Assembly: GCA_902786855.1 (NCBI GenBank)
Contig: CADAEH010000005.1
Location: 1 to 64,000, forward strand
Reading direction: 5' to 3'
Origin: an uncultured Eubacteriales bacterium
GTDB lineage: Bacteria > Bacillota > Clostridia > Peptostreptococcales > Anaerovoracaceae
Length of the DNA: 64,000 nt
Shown: positions 43,327 to 52,442 of the stretch, in pieces
Layout: each line of letters opens with the position of its first letter
How positions within the stretch are numbered: the first letter of the stretch is position 1
Position numbers and translations under genes: made by a program
Notes under the pieces: model-generated
Databases searched by the model: none
The model's input: the letters and a program-made list of their open reading frames with translations, nothing else
Told to the model about the DNA's origin: nothing

Positions 43327-46300
43327 TTATGGTCTGTCGCCTTTCCGCCATCCTTTTTCATACTCATAGTGAGCTGGCTTATCGACTACCCACACCTGTA
43401 CAGTTTCATCCCAGGCGTCTTTGACCAGAATGTTCTTTGTGCCGTATTCAGCATCATGATGAACTGTCTTGGTCTTGGTGACAGGAACATCCTTGTAGAT
43501 CGGCTTTCCGTCTGCATCAACTTCCCCGGTATCGACCCTTTCATTTTCGGTGTATTCAACGGTCTCATCCCAGGCATCTTTGATCAGGTATTTTTCCTGT
43601 TTGTACTCAGCATCATGATGTACTGTTTTGTTCTCATAGTGGCCTTTTTCAGGAATCAGAACTTTGTGTTTTTCTCTTTCCTTATCCCACTGAGCACGTT
43701 TTTTCCTGAGAGCTTCTTCTTTTTCTTTCTTTATGCGCTCCGGACTCTTATAAACTGAAAGTCCTGTCTCAGTTCCCTTGGTGTAGTAATTGCCGCCGAG
43801 ACTGATAACATTTTCCGGCTGTGAAGGATATGTACCTGTACAGGCCTTAGGGATCTGACTTATTATCTTGCCCCAGAGTTTGGCAGCGACCCATGAAAGG
43901 TCAGACATCTCGACGTTCTGGTCAGTACCGATCCAGAGAGCTGCAGCATATGAAGGAGTGAATCCATCGAACCATACATCATATCTGTCATCTGTGGTTC
44001 CGGTCTTACCGCCGGTCTTCACTTCATTTATGGAGTATCCGTTAGCTTTAACTACAGACTGAAGTACGTCAGTCATAATGAATGCTACGCCTTCATTTAT
44101 AGCTTCTGTCTGAGTGGATTTACTCTCGAGTAAAACTTCACCATTACGATCGAGTACCTTTGTATAACATATAGGTGTATTGAGCTGTCCTTTGGCAGGG
44201 AATGCAGAATATGCAAGTGCCATTTCTAAAGGCTCTACACCCTGGACCATGGCACCGAGTGCGAGTGCAGCAGGGTTCATGTCATTGGCATACTGGCTCT
44301 CATCTCTGATAGCAGTAGTGATGCCGAACTTTTCAAGCATATCCATAGAATAATCTGATCCAATCTGAAGCTGCAGCTTGACAGCACAGGTATTGATCGA
44401 TTTCTGGATAGCAGTCTTGAACGTGTTTGCTCCGGAGAATGTTCTTGTGACGTTTGCCGGCCAGTCTCGGTTCTCAATATGAGTTTTCTCATCCTCGATA
44501 GTTGTGTGGACAGTTACATAATCACCCCAGCCCTTAATGCCTTGTTTGTCGATACCAAAATCGATATACGGCCATTTCTTTCCATCAGCTGCCAGCTCAT
44601 AACTTCTCTGCAGGGCTGCACCGTATACAGCGAGCGGCTTGATGGATGATCCAGGCTGACGGGCATTTAATGCTCTGTTCAGAAGCTTCTGACCTCTGAA
44701 TGTACGTCCGCCGACCATTGCTTTGACCTCGCCTGTACCGACACCTACGATGACCATAGCACCCTGAGGCTGCAGTGTCTTCGTAGCCAGTGAATATGCC
44801 TCATCAGTGATAGTCAGGCTGTCATCGCCCTTTATCATATAACCATCATAATCAGTGAAGTAGTCTGCCGATATTACGAGGTTGCCGTTGCTGTCCAGCG
44901 ACTTGTAATTAGGAGGAATATTTATAAAACCTCCCTGTATAGAGTATACCTGATTATCAATAACAACATAATAGTTCTTGAATTCAAGACTGTAATCAAC
45001 TCCGTCTGCGACCTGCGTCTCATAAATATTCAGATCATGATTCTTCATGATCGTCACAGATCCATCGCTGTTGATATCTACTGCATCTCCAGAGATGGTG
45101 AAGTTGCCGTTTTCATCGAAGAAGTTATCGTAGTTATAAAGCGCGATCTCATCCTCGTTATTGAGCATGTTGCCGTTCTCATCAGTCTTGTTTATAGCAG
45201 AGATCTCAGGGAAGTTTTCGGAATTCTTGAACTCTTCTGCTATTACATTCTGAGCCTGGCTGTCCATGGTGGAGTATATTTTAAGGCCTTTTGTATACAC
45301 TGTACGTTCAGCATCGGCATACTCCATACCGTATTTATCCATAAGATCGCTGATTATTGTGTCTACCAGATACTCATGATAATAGGAATAGTTTCCGTTA
45401 CCTGATGAGATGGTAGGGTTGATAAATGTGTTGAGCGATTTATCTACAGCGGCTGAATACTGACTTTCATTTATAAACCCCTGATCTTTCATCAACTTGA
45501 GTGTGAGATCACGGCGTGCTCTTGCTGCATCATTAGTTACGATGGTATCAGGATCTTTCTGCACGATCTTGGCATCAGTTCCGGCCTGATAATTACCATC
45601 AACGATCTTGAGCAGCGCATAATCTTCAGGAGCCTGAGGCAGCGCAGCAAGAGCTGCACATTCAAGAAGATCAAGATCCTTTACTTCCTTTGAAAAATAA
45701 GTACGTGCTGCTGCATCAACACCATAGCATCCATAACCAAGATATATTGAATTAAGATATGCCTCAATGATCTGCTCTTTAGTAAGTGCTCTCTCTATTT
45801 TGCTTGCATAGTGCATCTCGACGATCTTTCTTCGGATACTTCGAACACTCTTGATATCTGACAGGTATACATTCCTTGCCAGCTGCTGAGTGATGGTAGA
45901 AGTACCACTGATACGTCCTCCGCCGCCAAATGAAGAGAGTATGGCACCAAACATACGAGTCCAGTTAAAACCATGATGCTTCCAGAATGTCTTATCCTCA
46001 ATAGCTATGAAAGAATTGATAAGGTCCTCAGGCATCTGTTCATACTTGACTACCTGCCTGTTCTGGGTATAGAAGACGCTGTCGATCTCTTTGCCTTCAT
46101 CATCATAGATCATTGAAGAAGTATCGACTGCTGAATAGATATCTTTCGGATCAATGTGAGGCGCGAGAGTAATACAGCCAAGTGCGTAGAGCATAAAGCA
46201 AAGCACCATAAGAACACCAAGCATTATAAAATCACGGAAAAGCTTTCCAATACTGAATACATAAGGCTTGTTGCTTCCGGAGATCTTCTTTTCAGGATCA

Positions 46301-46839
46301 AAATTCCGGTTTTTCTTAAGGAAAAGCTCCCGCTTTATATCTTCCTTTTTAATGCTTTTGACTTTAGATGCGACTTTGCTTGCACCATCGGAAAGTTTGC
46401 TGCCTGCTGCCTGGAGTTCAGCTTTCGCTTTGTTCTCAACAGCAGATTTCTTTTTTCTGCTCTTTTTCTTTTTCTTTCCGCTCTGTTCTGCCTGTTCCTG
46501 ACTGTTGTCATCCGATGCAACAGATTCCTGATCATCAGCAGGAGATACCGGAACTTCAGAATCAGAATCGGAATCGGAATCGGCAATATCTGCTTCAGAA
46601 GAAGCTGTATTGTCCTCTGAAGAGGTATCTGAAAACTCAGCAGTTTCCTCATTGCTGCCTGCCAGTTCACTGACTTTTGCTCCGTAGAATGTTCGTGCTG
46701 CAGTCAGTTTTGTCGTATCTGATGTTTCCAGATAAGAATTGATATCTGCAGATAATTCATCAACAGGAGTTTCGAACTGGGCCAGGAACTCGTCGATCTC
46801 ACGTTCGCTGTCAGTCCTTTTATCTCTGTCTGATCTCAT
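43327..46839 (-). CDS. Class A penicillin-binding protein (PBP1a-like) with long N- and C-terminal extensions
   Basis: An 1170-residue bifunctional peptidoglycan synthase. A long acidic then Lys-rich cytoplasmic tail (1-200) is followed by one transmembrane helix (about 207-230). The GT51 glycosyltransferase comes next (EDKTFWKHHGFNW, GTSTITQQLARNVYL), then an intervening region. The transpeptidase has SSIK (Ser near 729), the SIN motif in KSINTCAVKL and KTGT near 943. Typical PBP1a proteins are 700-900 residues. The extra length comes from the cytoplasmic tail and from a C-terminal region (about 1040-1170) with two copies of a HHDAEY...KDAWDET motif. AGGAGG precedes the start, and its promoter is at 46886-46914. 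Confidence 0.93.
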   Translation of the reverse strand: MRSDRDKRTDSEREIDEFLAQFETPVDELSADINSYLETSDTTKLTAARTFYGAKVSELAGSNEETAEFSDTSSEDNTASSEADIADSDSDSDSEVPVSPADDQESVASDDNSQEQAEQSGKKKKKSRKKKSAVENKAKAELQAAGSKLSDGASKVASKVKSIKKEDIKRELFLKKNRNFDPEKKISGSNKPYVFSIGKLFRDFIMLGVLMVLCFMLYALGCITLAPHIDPKDIYSAVDTSSMIYDDEGKEIDSVFYTQNRQVVKYEQMPEDLINSFIAIEDKTFWKHHGFNWTRMFGAILSSFGGGGRISGTSTITQQLARNVYLSDIKSVRSIRRKIVEMHYASKIERALTKEQIIEAYLNSIYLGYGCYGVDAAARTYFSKEVKDLDLLECAALAALPQAPEDYALLKIVDGNYQAGTDAKIVQKDPDTIVTNDAARARRDLTLKLMKDQGFINESQYSAAVDKSLNTFINPTISSGNGNYSYYHEYLVDTIISDLMDKYGMEYADAERTVYTKGLKIYSTMDSQAQNVIAEEFKNSENFPEISAINKTDENGNMLNNEDEIALYNYDNFFDENGNFTISGDAVDINSDGSVTIMKNHDLNIYETQVADGVDYSLEFKNYYVVIDNQVYSIQGGFINIPPNYKSLDSNGNLVISADYFTDYDGYMIKGDDSLTITDEAYSLATKTLQPQGAMVIVGVGTGEVKAMVGGRTFRGQKLLNRALNARQPGSSIKPLAVYGAALQRSYELAADGKKWPYIDFGIDKQGIKGWGDYVTVHTTIEDEKTHIENRDWPANVTRTFSGANTFKTAIQKSINTCAVKLQLQIGSDYSMDMLEKFGITTAIRDESQYANDMNPAALALGAMVQGVEPLEMALAYSAFPAKGQLNTPICYTKVLDRNGEVLLESKSTQTEAINEGVAFIMTDVLQSVVKANGYSINEVKTGGKTGTTDDRYDVWFDGFTPSYAAALWIGTDQNVEMSDLSWVAAKLWGKIISQIPKACTGTYPSQPENVISLGGNYYTKGTETGLSVYKSPERIKKEKEEALRKKRAQWDKEREKHKVLIPEKGHYENKTVHHDAEYKQEKYLIKDAWDETVEYTENERVDTGEVDADGKPIYKDVPVTKTKTVHHDAEYGTKNILVKDAWDETVQVWVVDKPAHYEYEKGWRKGDRP
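43393..43629 (-). repeat. Duplicated HHDAEY-KDAWDET coding motif in the PBP C-terminus
   Basis: Two in-frame copies of a 26-residue unit, TVHHDAEY-(x)n-KDAWDETV, lie at about residues 1072-1097 and 1125-1150. They correspond to about 43550-43629 and 43393-43468. The linker contains DTGEVDADGKPIY, which fits a turn-rich extracellular strand module. Confidence 0.75.
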
Positions 46840-46885
46840 TTATTATGCCTCCTGAATTATAATAAAAATGGACATATATCAAGTA

Positions 46886-46914
46886 ATTTTACCATAACAT
46901 TTTCTCTCTCTCAA
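46886..46914 (-). promoter_or_regulatory. Promoter for the class A PBP gene
   Basis: Read on the minus strand: TTGAGA (46909-46914), a 17-bp spacer, then TGG-TAAAAT (-10 at 46886-46891) with an extended -10. The predicted start is about 40 bp upstream of the PBP start codon. Confidence 0.55.
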
Positions 46915-46928
46915 GATTGCTTATCCTG

Positions 46929-48401
46929 CTAGATGAGGAAATTATTACCCTTATATGCAATGTAGCAGATGATAGTGTTTATCATCGAAGAAGAATTTTC
47001 AGGATTCAGTCTCAGATGTATTACATCCGCATTCTCATTTTTCGCTGCGAGGTAGGAACATGGAGTGAAGTAATTGTCAAAATCTGATTTCAGAGTTCCT
47101 CCTGATGATGAGGAAGAATTGAGTTTATAATGGGTAGAAATCAGTGTCCTCTTAAGCGAGTCCTTTTCATTAAGGAAGCGCGGTACAGAGGAAGTCTCAC
47201 TTAATTTGCAGTCGAAGAGCTCTGCAGATGCAGTGTTATCACTCATGATCCGATCCATGTAAGTGTCATTGTATGCCTGTGTCATGATGTCAACATATAT
47301 GTATCCGTCTTCTGCATGAAGGCCTGTTATAGCATTGATACCGCATATATCACCGGCTTCTCTTCCTTCCGGGATATCATCACTTTCTTCATATTTATAG
47401 AGGCCGGACTGCAAAGTATACAGAACATTGGCAAGTCTGGCGGTAGCTTTTCTGGAATAAGACTCTGTCGGGAGCTTTTCAGAATCATCTATCACTTCAT
47501 AAGTATAAGTCAGTTCTTCATAATCCTTGCTATATGCTTTTTCCCAGGCTTTTATCCTCTTATCGATGTACTTGGTAAATGAAGATACATTATATGAATT
47601 GAGCATGATCGTTGCATCAATAGAAACCGGATACATGTTACCGTTTGTTCCAACTTCAAAATCAGCCAGCTGGAAGATCGCTGACTTGCTCTTGAGTCTT
47701 GCAAGAAGGGTGCCGAGCGCTGAAACCGGGTCGGGTTGTTTAGAGATCCCTGTTCCGATCACACCTGTATCGATGCCTGAGATATGGACCTTGACTGCGG
47801 TATCACATTCCGGCTCATAGCGACCGGCTTTGATGCTGATCGCAGAATTCTTTTTTCCGAAGGACGAATTGGAAATATAAGCAGAACTGCCGTAATCAAG
47901 ATATATAACTTTTGCTTTTCGTTTGAAAAACTTTTTGCTCAGATGGTTATACCCAGCTCCGTTGTTTTGTTCATCATTAACAAATATAACAGTTCTGCTC
48001 CCGGAAGTGATATCTGCCCGTGCTATCATAGCGGCCCCCGCGAGAAGTCTGGCATTTTCCCTTGCCGTTTCATAGTTGTAACTGACACAAACAACGGTAG
48101 GGGATATCTTTTTCTTTCGTTCCGTAGCATCCTTGCTGAAAATTATGTTGCCTGCTTTATCGATTTTATATTCAAGATCGATATCATCGGCCCATTTTGT
48201 AATAAACTCCTGCAGTGAAGACTGGCTTGTAAAGTATCCTTCTTCTGCAGATTCCTTGAAAGCGTTGCTGAGATCACTGTATTCGGCCTTGTCAAGCATC
48301 TTAGTCATAGAGTCTCTGTAAATTGACAAGCCTACCACAGCAGCAGTTATCAGTACGGCGGCCAGAATCATGACCCAGCGCTTCTTGAGAAAGTTAGCCA
48401 T
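46929..48401 (-). CDS. Membrane-anchored protein, distant M20-peptidase-like fold
   Basis: A 490-residue protein with one N-terminal hydrophobic helix (VMILAAVLITAAVVGLSIY, about 10-28) and the rest probably outside. The order of segments (VVCVSYNYETARENARLLAG, TVIFVNDEQNNGAGYNHLS, GINAITGLHAEDGYIYVDI) recalls M20-family peptidases (the YNY/DEQNN/GL-HAEDG pattern). The usual metal ligands HXD and EE are not evident at those places. It could be an inactive relative or a binding protein. It is upstream of the PBP gene on the same strand, but each has its own promoter. Fold call tentative. Confidence 0.45.
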   Translation of the reverse strand: MANFLKKRWVMILAAVLITAAVVGLSIYRDSMTKMLDKAEYSDLSNAFKESAEEGYFTSQSSLQEFITKWADDIDLEYKIDKAGNIIFSKDATERKKKISPTVVCVSYNYETARENARLLAGAAMIARADITSGSRTVIFVNDEQNNGAGYNHLSKKFFKRKAKVIYLDYGSSAYISNSSFGKKNSAISIKAGRYEPECDTAVKVHISGIDTGVIGTGISKQPDPVSALGTLLARLKSKSAIFQLADFEVGTNGNMYPVSIDATIMLNSYNVSSFTKYIDKRIKAWEKAYSKDYEELTYTYEVIDDSEKLPTESYSRKATARLANVLYTLQSGLYKYEESDDIPEGREAGDICGINAITGLHAEDGYIYVDIMTQAYNDTYMDRIMSDNTASAELFDCKLSETSSVPRFLNEKDSLKRTLISTHYKLNSSSSSGGTLKSDFDNYFTPCSYLAAKNENADVIHLRLNPENSSSMINTIICYIAYKGNNFLI

Positions 48402-48433
48402 AGCAAGTTCCTTTCTTCAAAATTTACCGAAAT

Positions 48434-48461
48434 ATTATACTATGCAAATGTGATAAGTAAA
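48434..48461 (-). promoter_or_regulatory. Promoter for the M20-like gene
   Basis: On the minus strand TTTACT (48456-48461) and TATAAT (48434-48439) have a 16-bp spacer. It diverges from the rpmB promoter at 48477-48506. Confidence 0.5.
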
Positions 48462-48476
48462 AGAATAAAAAAGTTC

Positions 48477-48506
48477 TTGCATTAAAGCAGCGCGTTGTGG
48501 TATATT
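48477..48506 (+). promoter_or_regulatory. Promoter of rpmB
   Basis: TTGCAT (48477-48482), 18-bp spacer, TATATT (48501-48506). The start would be near 48513, about 50 bp before rpmB. Confidence 0.65.
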
Positions 48507-48562
48507 ATTCGAGCGTGTGAAAAAAACGCATAATGATTCCAACAATGAAGGAGGTGCGGCAA

Positions 48563-48754
48563 ATGTCCAGAAAATGTGAAATATGCGGCAAAGGTCAGAC
48601 TTCTGGCAATGCAGTTTCTCACTCTAATATCCATACAAGAAGAAAGTGGAATGCTAATATCCAGAGTGTAAGGATCAATGATAACGGCAGAGTAAGAAAA
48701 GCATCCGTATGCACAAGCTGCCTCAGATCGGGCAAGGTCAACCGTGCCGTCTGA
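48563..48754 (+). CDS. rpmB: 50S ribosomal protein L28, zinc-ribbon type
   Basis: A 63-residue large-subunit protein. It starts MSRKCEICGKG and ends with CTSCLRSGKV, so all four zinc-binding cysteines (CxxC...CxxC) are kept. The core HTRRKWNANIQSVRI is typical. GAAGGAGGTG lies 8 bp upstream of ATG 48563. An in-frame ATG at 48533 would add ten residues without homology and is rejected. Single-gene unit with its own promoter and terminator. Confidence 0.97.
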   Translation: MSRKCEICGKGQTSGNAVSHSNIHTRRKWNANIQSVRINDNGRVRKASVCTSCLRSGKVNRAV

Positions 48755-48771
48755 TAGCATAATCAACCGGG

Positions 48772-48800
48772 AGTCTTAAGCTGATTGCTTAAGGCTTTTT
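48772..48800 (+). terminator. Terminator of rpmB
   Basis: AGTCTTAAGC (48772-48781) pairs with GCTTAAGGCT (48787-48796) with one wobble, followed by Ts to 48800. Confidence 0.8.
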
Positions 48801-48861
48801 GTTTTGTCCTGATAATGGTATCATTCTTCTGTAGATAAGAGATTAGGGAGGGGGAGATCAG

Positions 48862-49263
48862 ATGTCAGTAATACTCAGAAATGACTACGGTGCGATAGCC
48901 GTGAATAAGGGTGTTATCGAAAGCATGATAGTTGAGGATCTCCTGAGCTTAGGAGACAACATTATCCTTTGCAACAAAAAGGGCAAACCTGTAGGTAAGA
49001 ATCCCGGCAGGTTTATGGACCCTGATTATTTTGATGCCGTAGATATTTATGAAAAGAAAGATATCGTCCGTGTCAGGGTGTTTATCATCACACGACTTGG
49101 GGGCAGTATATCTGATATAGCTGAAAAGATCTTTACCATGATAGAAAATGATTACGCCATGCTCAGGCTCAGCAAACCCAAAAAAATAACTGTCAGCGTA
49201 AAGGGCGTAATGTCTGATCAGCTAATCAAGAGGAGTATAGAAGTAGTCAGAAAGAATGCCTGA
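48862..49263 (+). CDS. Asp23/Gls24-family-like protein
   Basis: A 133-residue protein resembling the DUF322/Asp23 group: AIAVNKGVIESMIVEDLLS at the N-terminus, then a hydrophobic strand region, RLGGSISDIAEKIFTMIEND and VSVKGVMSDQL. In many Firmicutes an Asp23-like gene, a DAK2-domain gene (YloV) and recG follow one another. Here the DAK2 gene is absent and recG starts 8 bp inside the end of this gene. A strong GGGAGGGGG precedes the ATG. Function unknown, perhaps membrane-proximal. Confidence 0.75.
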   Translation: MSVILRNDYGAIAVNKGVIESMIVEDLLSLGDNIILCNKKGKPVGKNPGRFMDPDYFDAVDIYEKKDIVRVRVFIITRLGGSISDIAEKIFTMIENDYAMLRLSKPKKITVSVKGVMSDQLIKRSIEVVRKNA

Positions 49264-51295
49264 TAAAATCTCAGTTCATGATGATATTTCAAAAATAAGA
49301 GGAATAGGCAGTAAAAAGAAGCAGATCCTCTCTTCAATGGGTATTTTTACAGTAGAAGACCTGCTTTCTTTTTTTCCGGTCAGATATAAGGACAGAAGAA
49401 ACCTCATTCCGGCAGCCCGGGCCGGTGAGGACCGGGAATCTTTAGTATGCGGGAAACTCATCAGAATGCAGATCAGACCTCTTTCCGGGCACAGGACTAT
49501 AGTTGAATGCATTCTGAAAGATGAAAGTGCAGTTTTCAGCGCTGCATTCTTCAACATGCCTTTTCTAAGGAAGACTCTCTCTGTCGGCAAAAAATATGTT
49601 CTGTTCGGGCAGATGAAATTCAGAAATGGCATAAGAGTCTGGACCAACCCTGAGATGTATCCCGAAGGAAGCGACAGAGATATACGCGGGATAATACCGG
49701 TGTACAGATCCCCGTCAGGGATCAGCAGTATCAATCTGACGAAGTGGATCATATCAGCTCTTGATACGGCAGATCTTGAAGGAGACTGGCTGCCGGAACG
49801 GATCATAGACGGGAGACGGCTTTGCGGCAGGTCGTTTGCTTTCAGAAATATCCATTTTCCTGAAAGCGAACAACACTACAAGGCAGCACGGTACAGGCTG
49901 ATATACGAACAGCTGCTGACTTATCAGCTGGCAATAAGACTGAGCAGGAAGATGATAGAGTCATCCTCTGATGATTCATCTGTACCTGATACGGCGATAG
50001 ATCCTTTTATTGAAAATCTTCCTTTTACCCTTACAGAAGGTCAGGCAAATTGCATAAGCGATATCGAAAAGGACCTGATCAGTTCAAGACCTATGAATCG
50101 CCTTGTACAGGGAGACGTAGGCTGCGGAAAAACTGTTGTTGCTGAGGCTGCAATATATAAATGTGCAAGCAGCGGCATGCAGTCTGCTATGATGGCGCCG
50201 ACTGAGATACTTGCAAGGCAGCATTATGAAAGACTCAGTACAGATCTTGAGCCATACGGGATAAGCGTGGTCATGCTCATCAGCGGCATGAAAGCCTCAG
50301 AACGCAGAGAAGTGCTTGCAGATATTTCATCAGGAAAAGCCAAAGTAATAGTCGGTACACATGCAATAATACAGAAGGATGTCGAATTTTCCGACCTTGC
50401 CCTGGTGATCACGGATGAGCAACACAGATTCGGTGTTAATCAACGCAAGACACTGGCCCGCAAAGGGCGGGGAGTCAACGTTCTTGTTATGTCTGCGACC
50501 CCTATACCGAGAACACTTGCTGCCACGGTATTTGGCGATATGGACTTCAGCATTATCAGGACACGTCCTGAAGGCAGAAAAAAAATAATCACCAGAGCGC
50601 TGGATCGCTCCGGCCGTGAACGGGCATACAGAGCAGTTGCTGATGAGATCAAAGCAGGCAATCTTGCCTATATCATAGCTCCAAGCATAGACAGTGAAGA
50701 AGACGATCTTTCCTCTGTAATGCAACTATATACAGAGATAAAGGAACGGTTCCCGGGAGTAGAGATCGCTCTTCTGCACGGAAGGCTCAGTAAAGAAGAA
50801 AAAGAGTCTATAATGGATGACTTTTCATCACATAGAGTCAGGATCCTCGTTGCAACTGTTGTCATAGAGGTTGGAATAGATGTGCCTGATGCAACGATAA
50901 TTGTAATAGAAAACTCCGAAAGGTTCGGCCTTGCGCAACTGCATCAGCTCAGGGGGAGAGTGGGCAGAAGCGACAGACAGTCGTATTGCTACCTTATAAA
51001 TTACAGCAGCTCAGAAAGTGCAGCGGCACGTGCACGTGCCATGGCAGAAATAAGCGACGGATTTGAAATAAGTGAAGCTGATTACAGATTGAGAGGCCCC
51101 GGAGATATAATGGGGACGATGCAGTCCGGAAACTACAGCCGGGATATCATAACACTCTGCAGGTATACGGATATTCTCGAGGCAGCAATAAGCGACGCTG
51201 ACAGTATCATGCAGGCACCTGACGGAACAGACCTTGAGCATGTGCAGGCATATATGAAGGCAGCAAAAGCGTCTGACAATTCAGACATTCTATGA
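49256..51295 (+). CDS. recG: ATP-dependent DNA helicase RecG
   Basis: A 679-residue branch-migrating helicase for stalled replication forks. The wedge domain is at the N-terminus (RGIGSKKKQILSSMGIFTVEDLLSFFP). Helicase motifs are Walker A GDVGCGKT (about 285), MMAPTEILARQHYERL, DEQHRFGVNQR (about 385) and SATPIPRTLA. The C-terminal helicase motif QLRGRVGRSDRQSYCYL is followed by the hook. Normal length. The overlap with the Asp23-like gene means coupled translation. Confidence 0.97.
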   Translation: MPDKISVHDDISKIRGIGSKKKQILSSMGIFTVEDLLSFFPVRYKDRRNLIPAARAGEDRESLVCGKLIRMQIRPLSGHRTIVECILKDESAVFSAAFFNMPFLRKTLSVGKKYVLFGQMKFRNGIRVWTNPEMYPEGSDRDIRGIIPVYRSPSGISSINLTKWIISALDTADLEGDWLPERIIDGRRLCGRSFAFRNIHFPESEQHYKAARYRLIYEQLLTYQLAIRLSRKMIESSSDDSSVPDTAIDPFIENLPFTLTEGQANCISDIEKDLISSRPMNRLVQGDVGCGKTVVAEAAIYKCASSGMQSAMMAPTEILARQHYERLSTDLEPYGISVVMLISGMKASERREVLADISSGKAKVIVGTHAIIQKDVEFSDLALVITDEQHRFGVNQRKTLARKGRGVNVLVMSATPIPRTLAATVFGDMDFSIIRTRPEGRKKIITRALDRSGRERAYRAVADEIKAGNLAYIIAPSIDSEEDDLSSVMQLYTEIKERFPGVEIALLHGRLSKEEKESIMDDFSSHRVRILVATVVIEVGIDVPDATIIVIENSERFGLAQLHQLRGRVGRSDRQSYCYLINYSSSESAAARARAMAEISDGFEISEADYRLRGPGDIMGTMQSGNYSRDIITLCRYTDILEAAISDADSIMQAPDGTDLEHVQAYMKAAKASDNSDIL

Positions 51296-51352
51296 ATGCA
51301 GCAGATACCGGGGGAACAGTTCTCCTGTAACGTTCAGAAGGGATGAATAAAT

Positions 51353-51892
51353 ATGAAAATCACATCAGGAGAGTACAAATACAGAAATATAGAGGTGCCT
51401 AAGGGCATAAGACCGACGACTGAAAAAGTCCGGGAAGCGGTGTTCAGTATGATCAGAGACTGGATCCCGGGTGCCTGTGTATGCGATCTTTTTGCAGGAA
51501 GCGGTGCAATGGGACTGGAAGCTCTGTCAAGAGGTGCGGATAAATGCTGGTTTTCTGAGATCAACAGACAAAACTACAGGATCCTCCTGAATAACATTGA
51601 GAACTGTAAAGCCGGAGAGAAGGCAACAGTAATGAACTGCGACTTCAAAACAGCACTGGCCAGGATCAAAACGAAACTCGATGTAGTGATCATGGATCCG
51701 CCGTATGGGGAAATGGATTATTATCCCCAGGCGATGGGACTGATACAGGAACTGGAACTGCTTGATGAAGGCAGTATTGTAGTTGCCGAGCACCTTTACG
51801 ATAACAAGTTATCGGATACGTACGGGAGGCTCAATAAAATCAAAGAAAAGAAATACGGCTCCATAGGTGTAGATGTATACATTTTTGAGTAG
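51353..51892 (+). CDS. rsmD: 16S rRNA guanine(966)-N2-methyltransferase RsmD
   Basis: A 179-residue methyltransferase: RPTTEKVREAVFSMI, DLFAGSGAMGLEALSRGA (SAM site) and MDPPYGEM (NPPY-type catalytic motif). It modifies G966 of 16S rRNA. Directly upstream of coaD, the usual neighbour in Firmicutes. Confidence 0.95.
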   Translation: MKITSGEYKYRNIEVPKGIRPTTEKVREAVFSMIRDWIPGACVCDLFAGSGAMGLEALSRGADKCWFSEINRQNYRILLNNIENCKAGEKATVMNCDFKTALARIKTKLDVVIMDPPYGEMDYYPQAMGLIQELELLDEGSIVVAEHLYDNKLSDTYGRLNKIKEKKYGSIGVDVYIFE

Positions 51893-51897
51893 TCTTA

Positions 51898-51926
51898 TTG
51901 CGAAAAAATAATATCTTTGTTACACT
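51898..51926 (+). promoter_or_regulatory. Promoter of coaD
   Basis: TTGCGA (51898-51903), 17-bp spacer, TACACT (51921-51926) preceded by TGT, giving an extended -10. It lies 25 bp before coaD and partly follows the rsmD stop. Confidence 0.5.
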
Positions 51927-51950
51927 TTATTCTGTAAGGAACATATAATT

Positions 51951-52439
51951 ATGGAAAGAAAAGCTCTGTACGCGGGATCATTCGATCCCGTTACCAATGG
52001 ACATCTCAATATCATCGAGAGAGCAGCAGGGATCTTTGATTCGCTGACAGTTGTGATCGCGGTCAATGCTAACAAGAAATATCTGTTCAGCATTGATGAG
52101 AGACTTGAGATCATGCGTAAGGCCACGGAGCATCTTCCCAATGTTAAGGTTGATACGTTCAGCGGGCTTCTGGCTGATTATGTCAATGAGCACGGATTTG
52201 ACATATATGTCAGAGGACTGAGAGCTACTACTGATTTTGAGAACGAACTGCAGATGGCTCAGATGAATGCCAGGCTGTTCAGCAGGGGGACGGAAACGTT
52301 GTTCCTGATGACTGATCCTCAGTATTCATTCATAAGCTCAAGCCTCATCAAAGAGGTTGCTTCATTCGGTGGCAGTGTGGACGGGCTTGTACCTGAATAT
52401 GTAGTTTCAAGGATCAGATCTAAATTCCAGGAGGATTAA
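51951..52439 (+). CDS. coaD: Phosphopantetheine adenylyltransferase
   Basis: A 162-residue CoaD: YAGSFDPVTNGHLNIIERA holds the TxGH motif, VRGLRATTDFENELQMAQMN is the substrate helix and SSSLIKEVA is the C-terminal ATP motif. It makes dephospho-CoA from 4'-phosphopantetheine. A weak AAGGAA precedes the ATG. Three bp separate it from the coiled-coil gene. Confidence 0.97.
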   Translation: MERKALYAGSFDPVTNGHLNIIERAAGIFDSLTVVIAVNANKKYLFSIDERLEIMRKATEHLPNVKVDTFSGLLADYVNEHGFDIYVRGLRATTDFENELQMAQMNARLFSRGTETLFLMTDPQYSFISSSLIKEVASFGGSVDGLVPEYVVSRIRSKFQED

Positions 52440-52442
52440 ACT

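Noticed and set aside
43306-43758. Hydrophobic 150-codon plus-strand frame opposite the PBP gene
   Set aside because: It is antisense to the PBP tail, and its hydrophobicity follows from the complement of charged codons.
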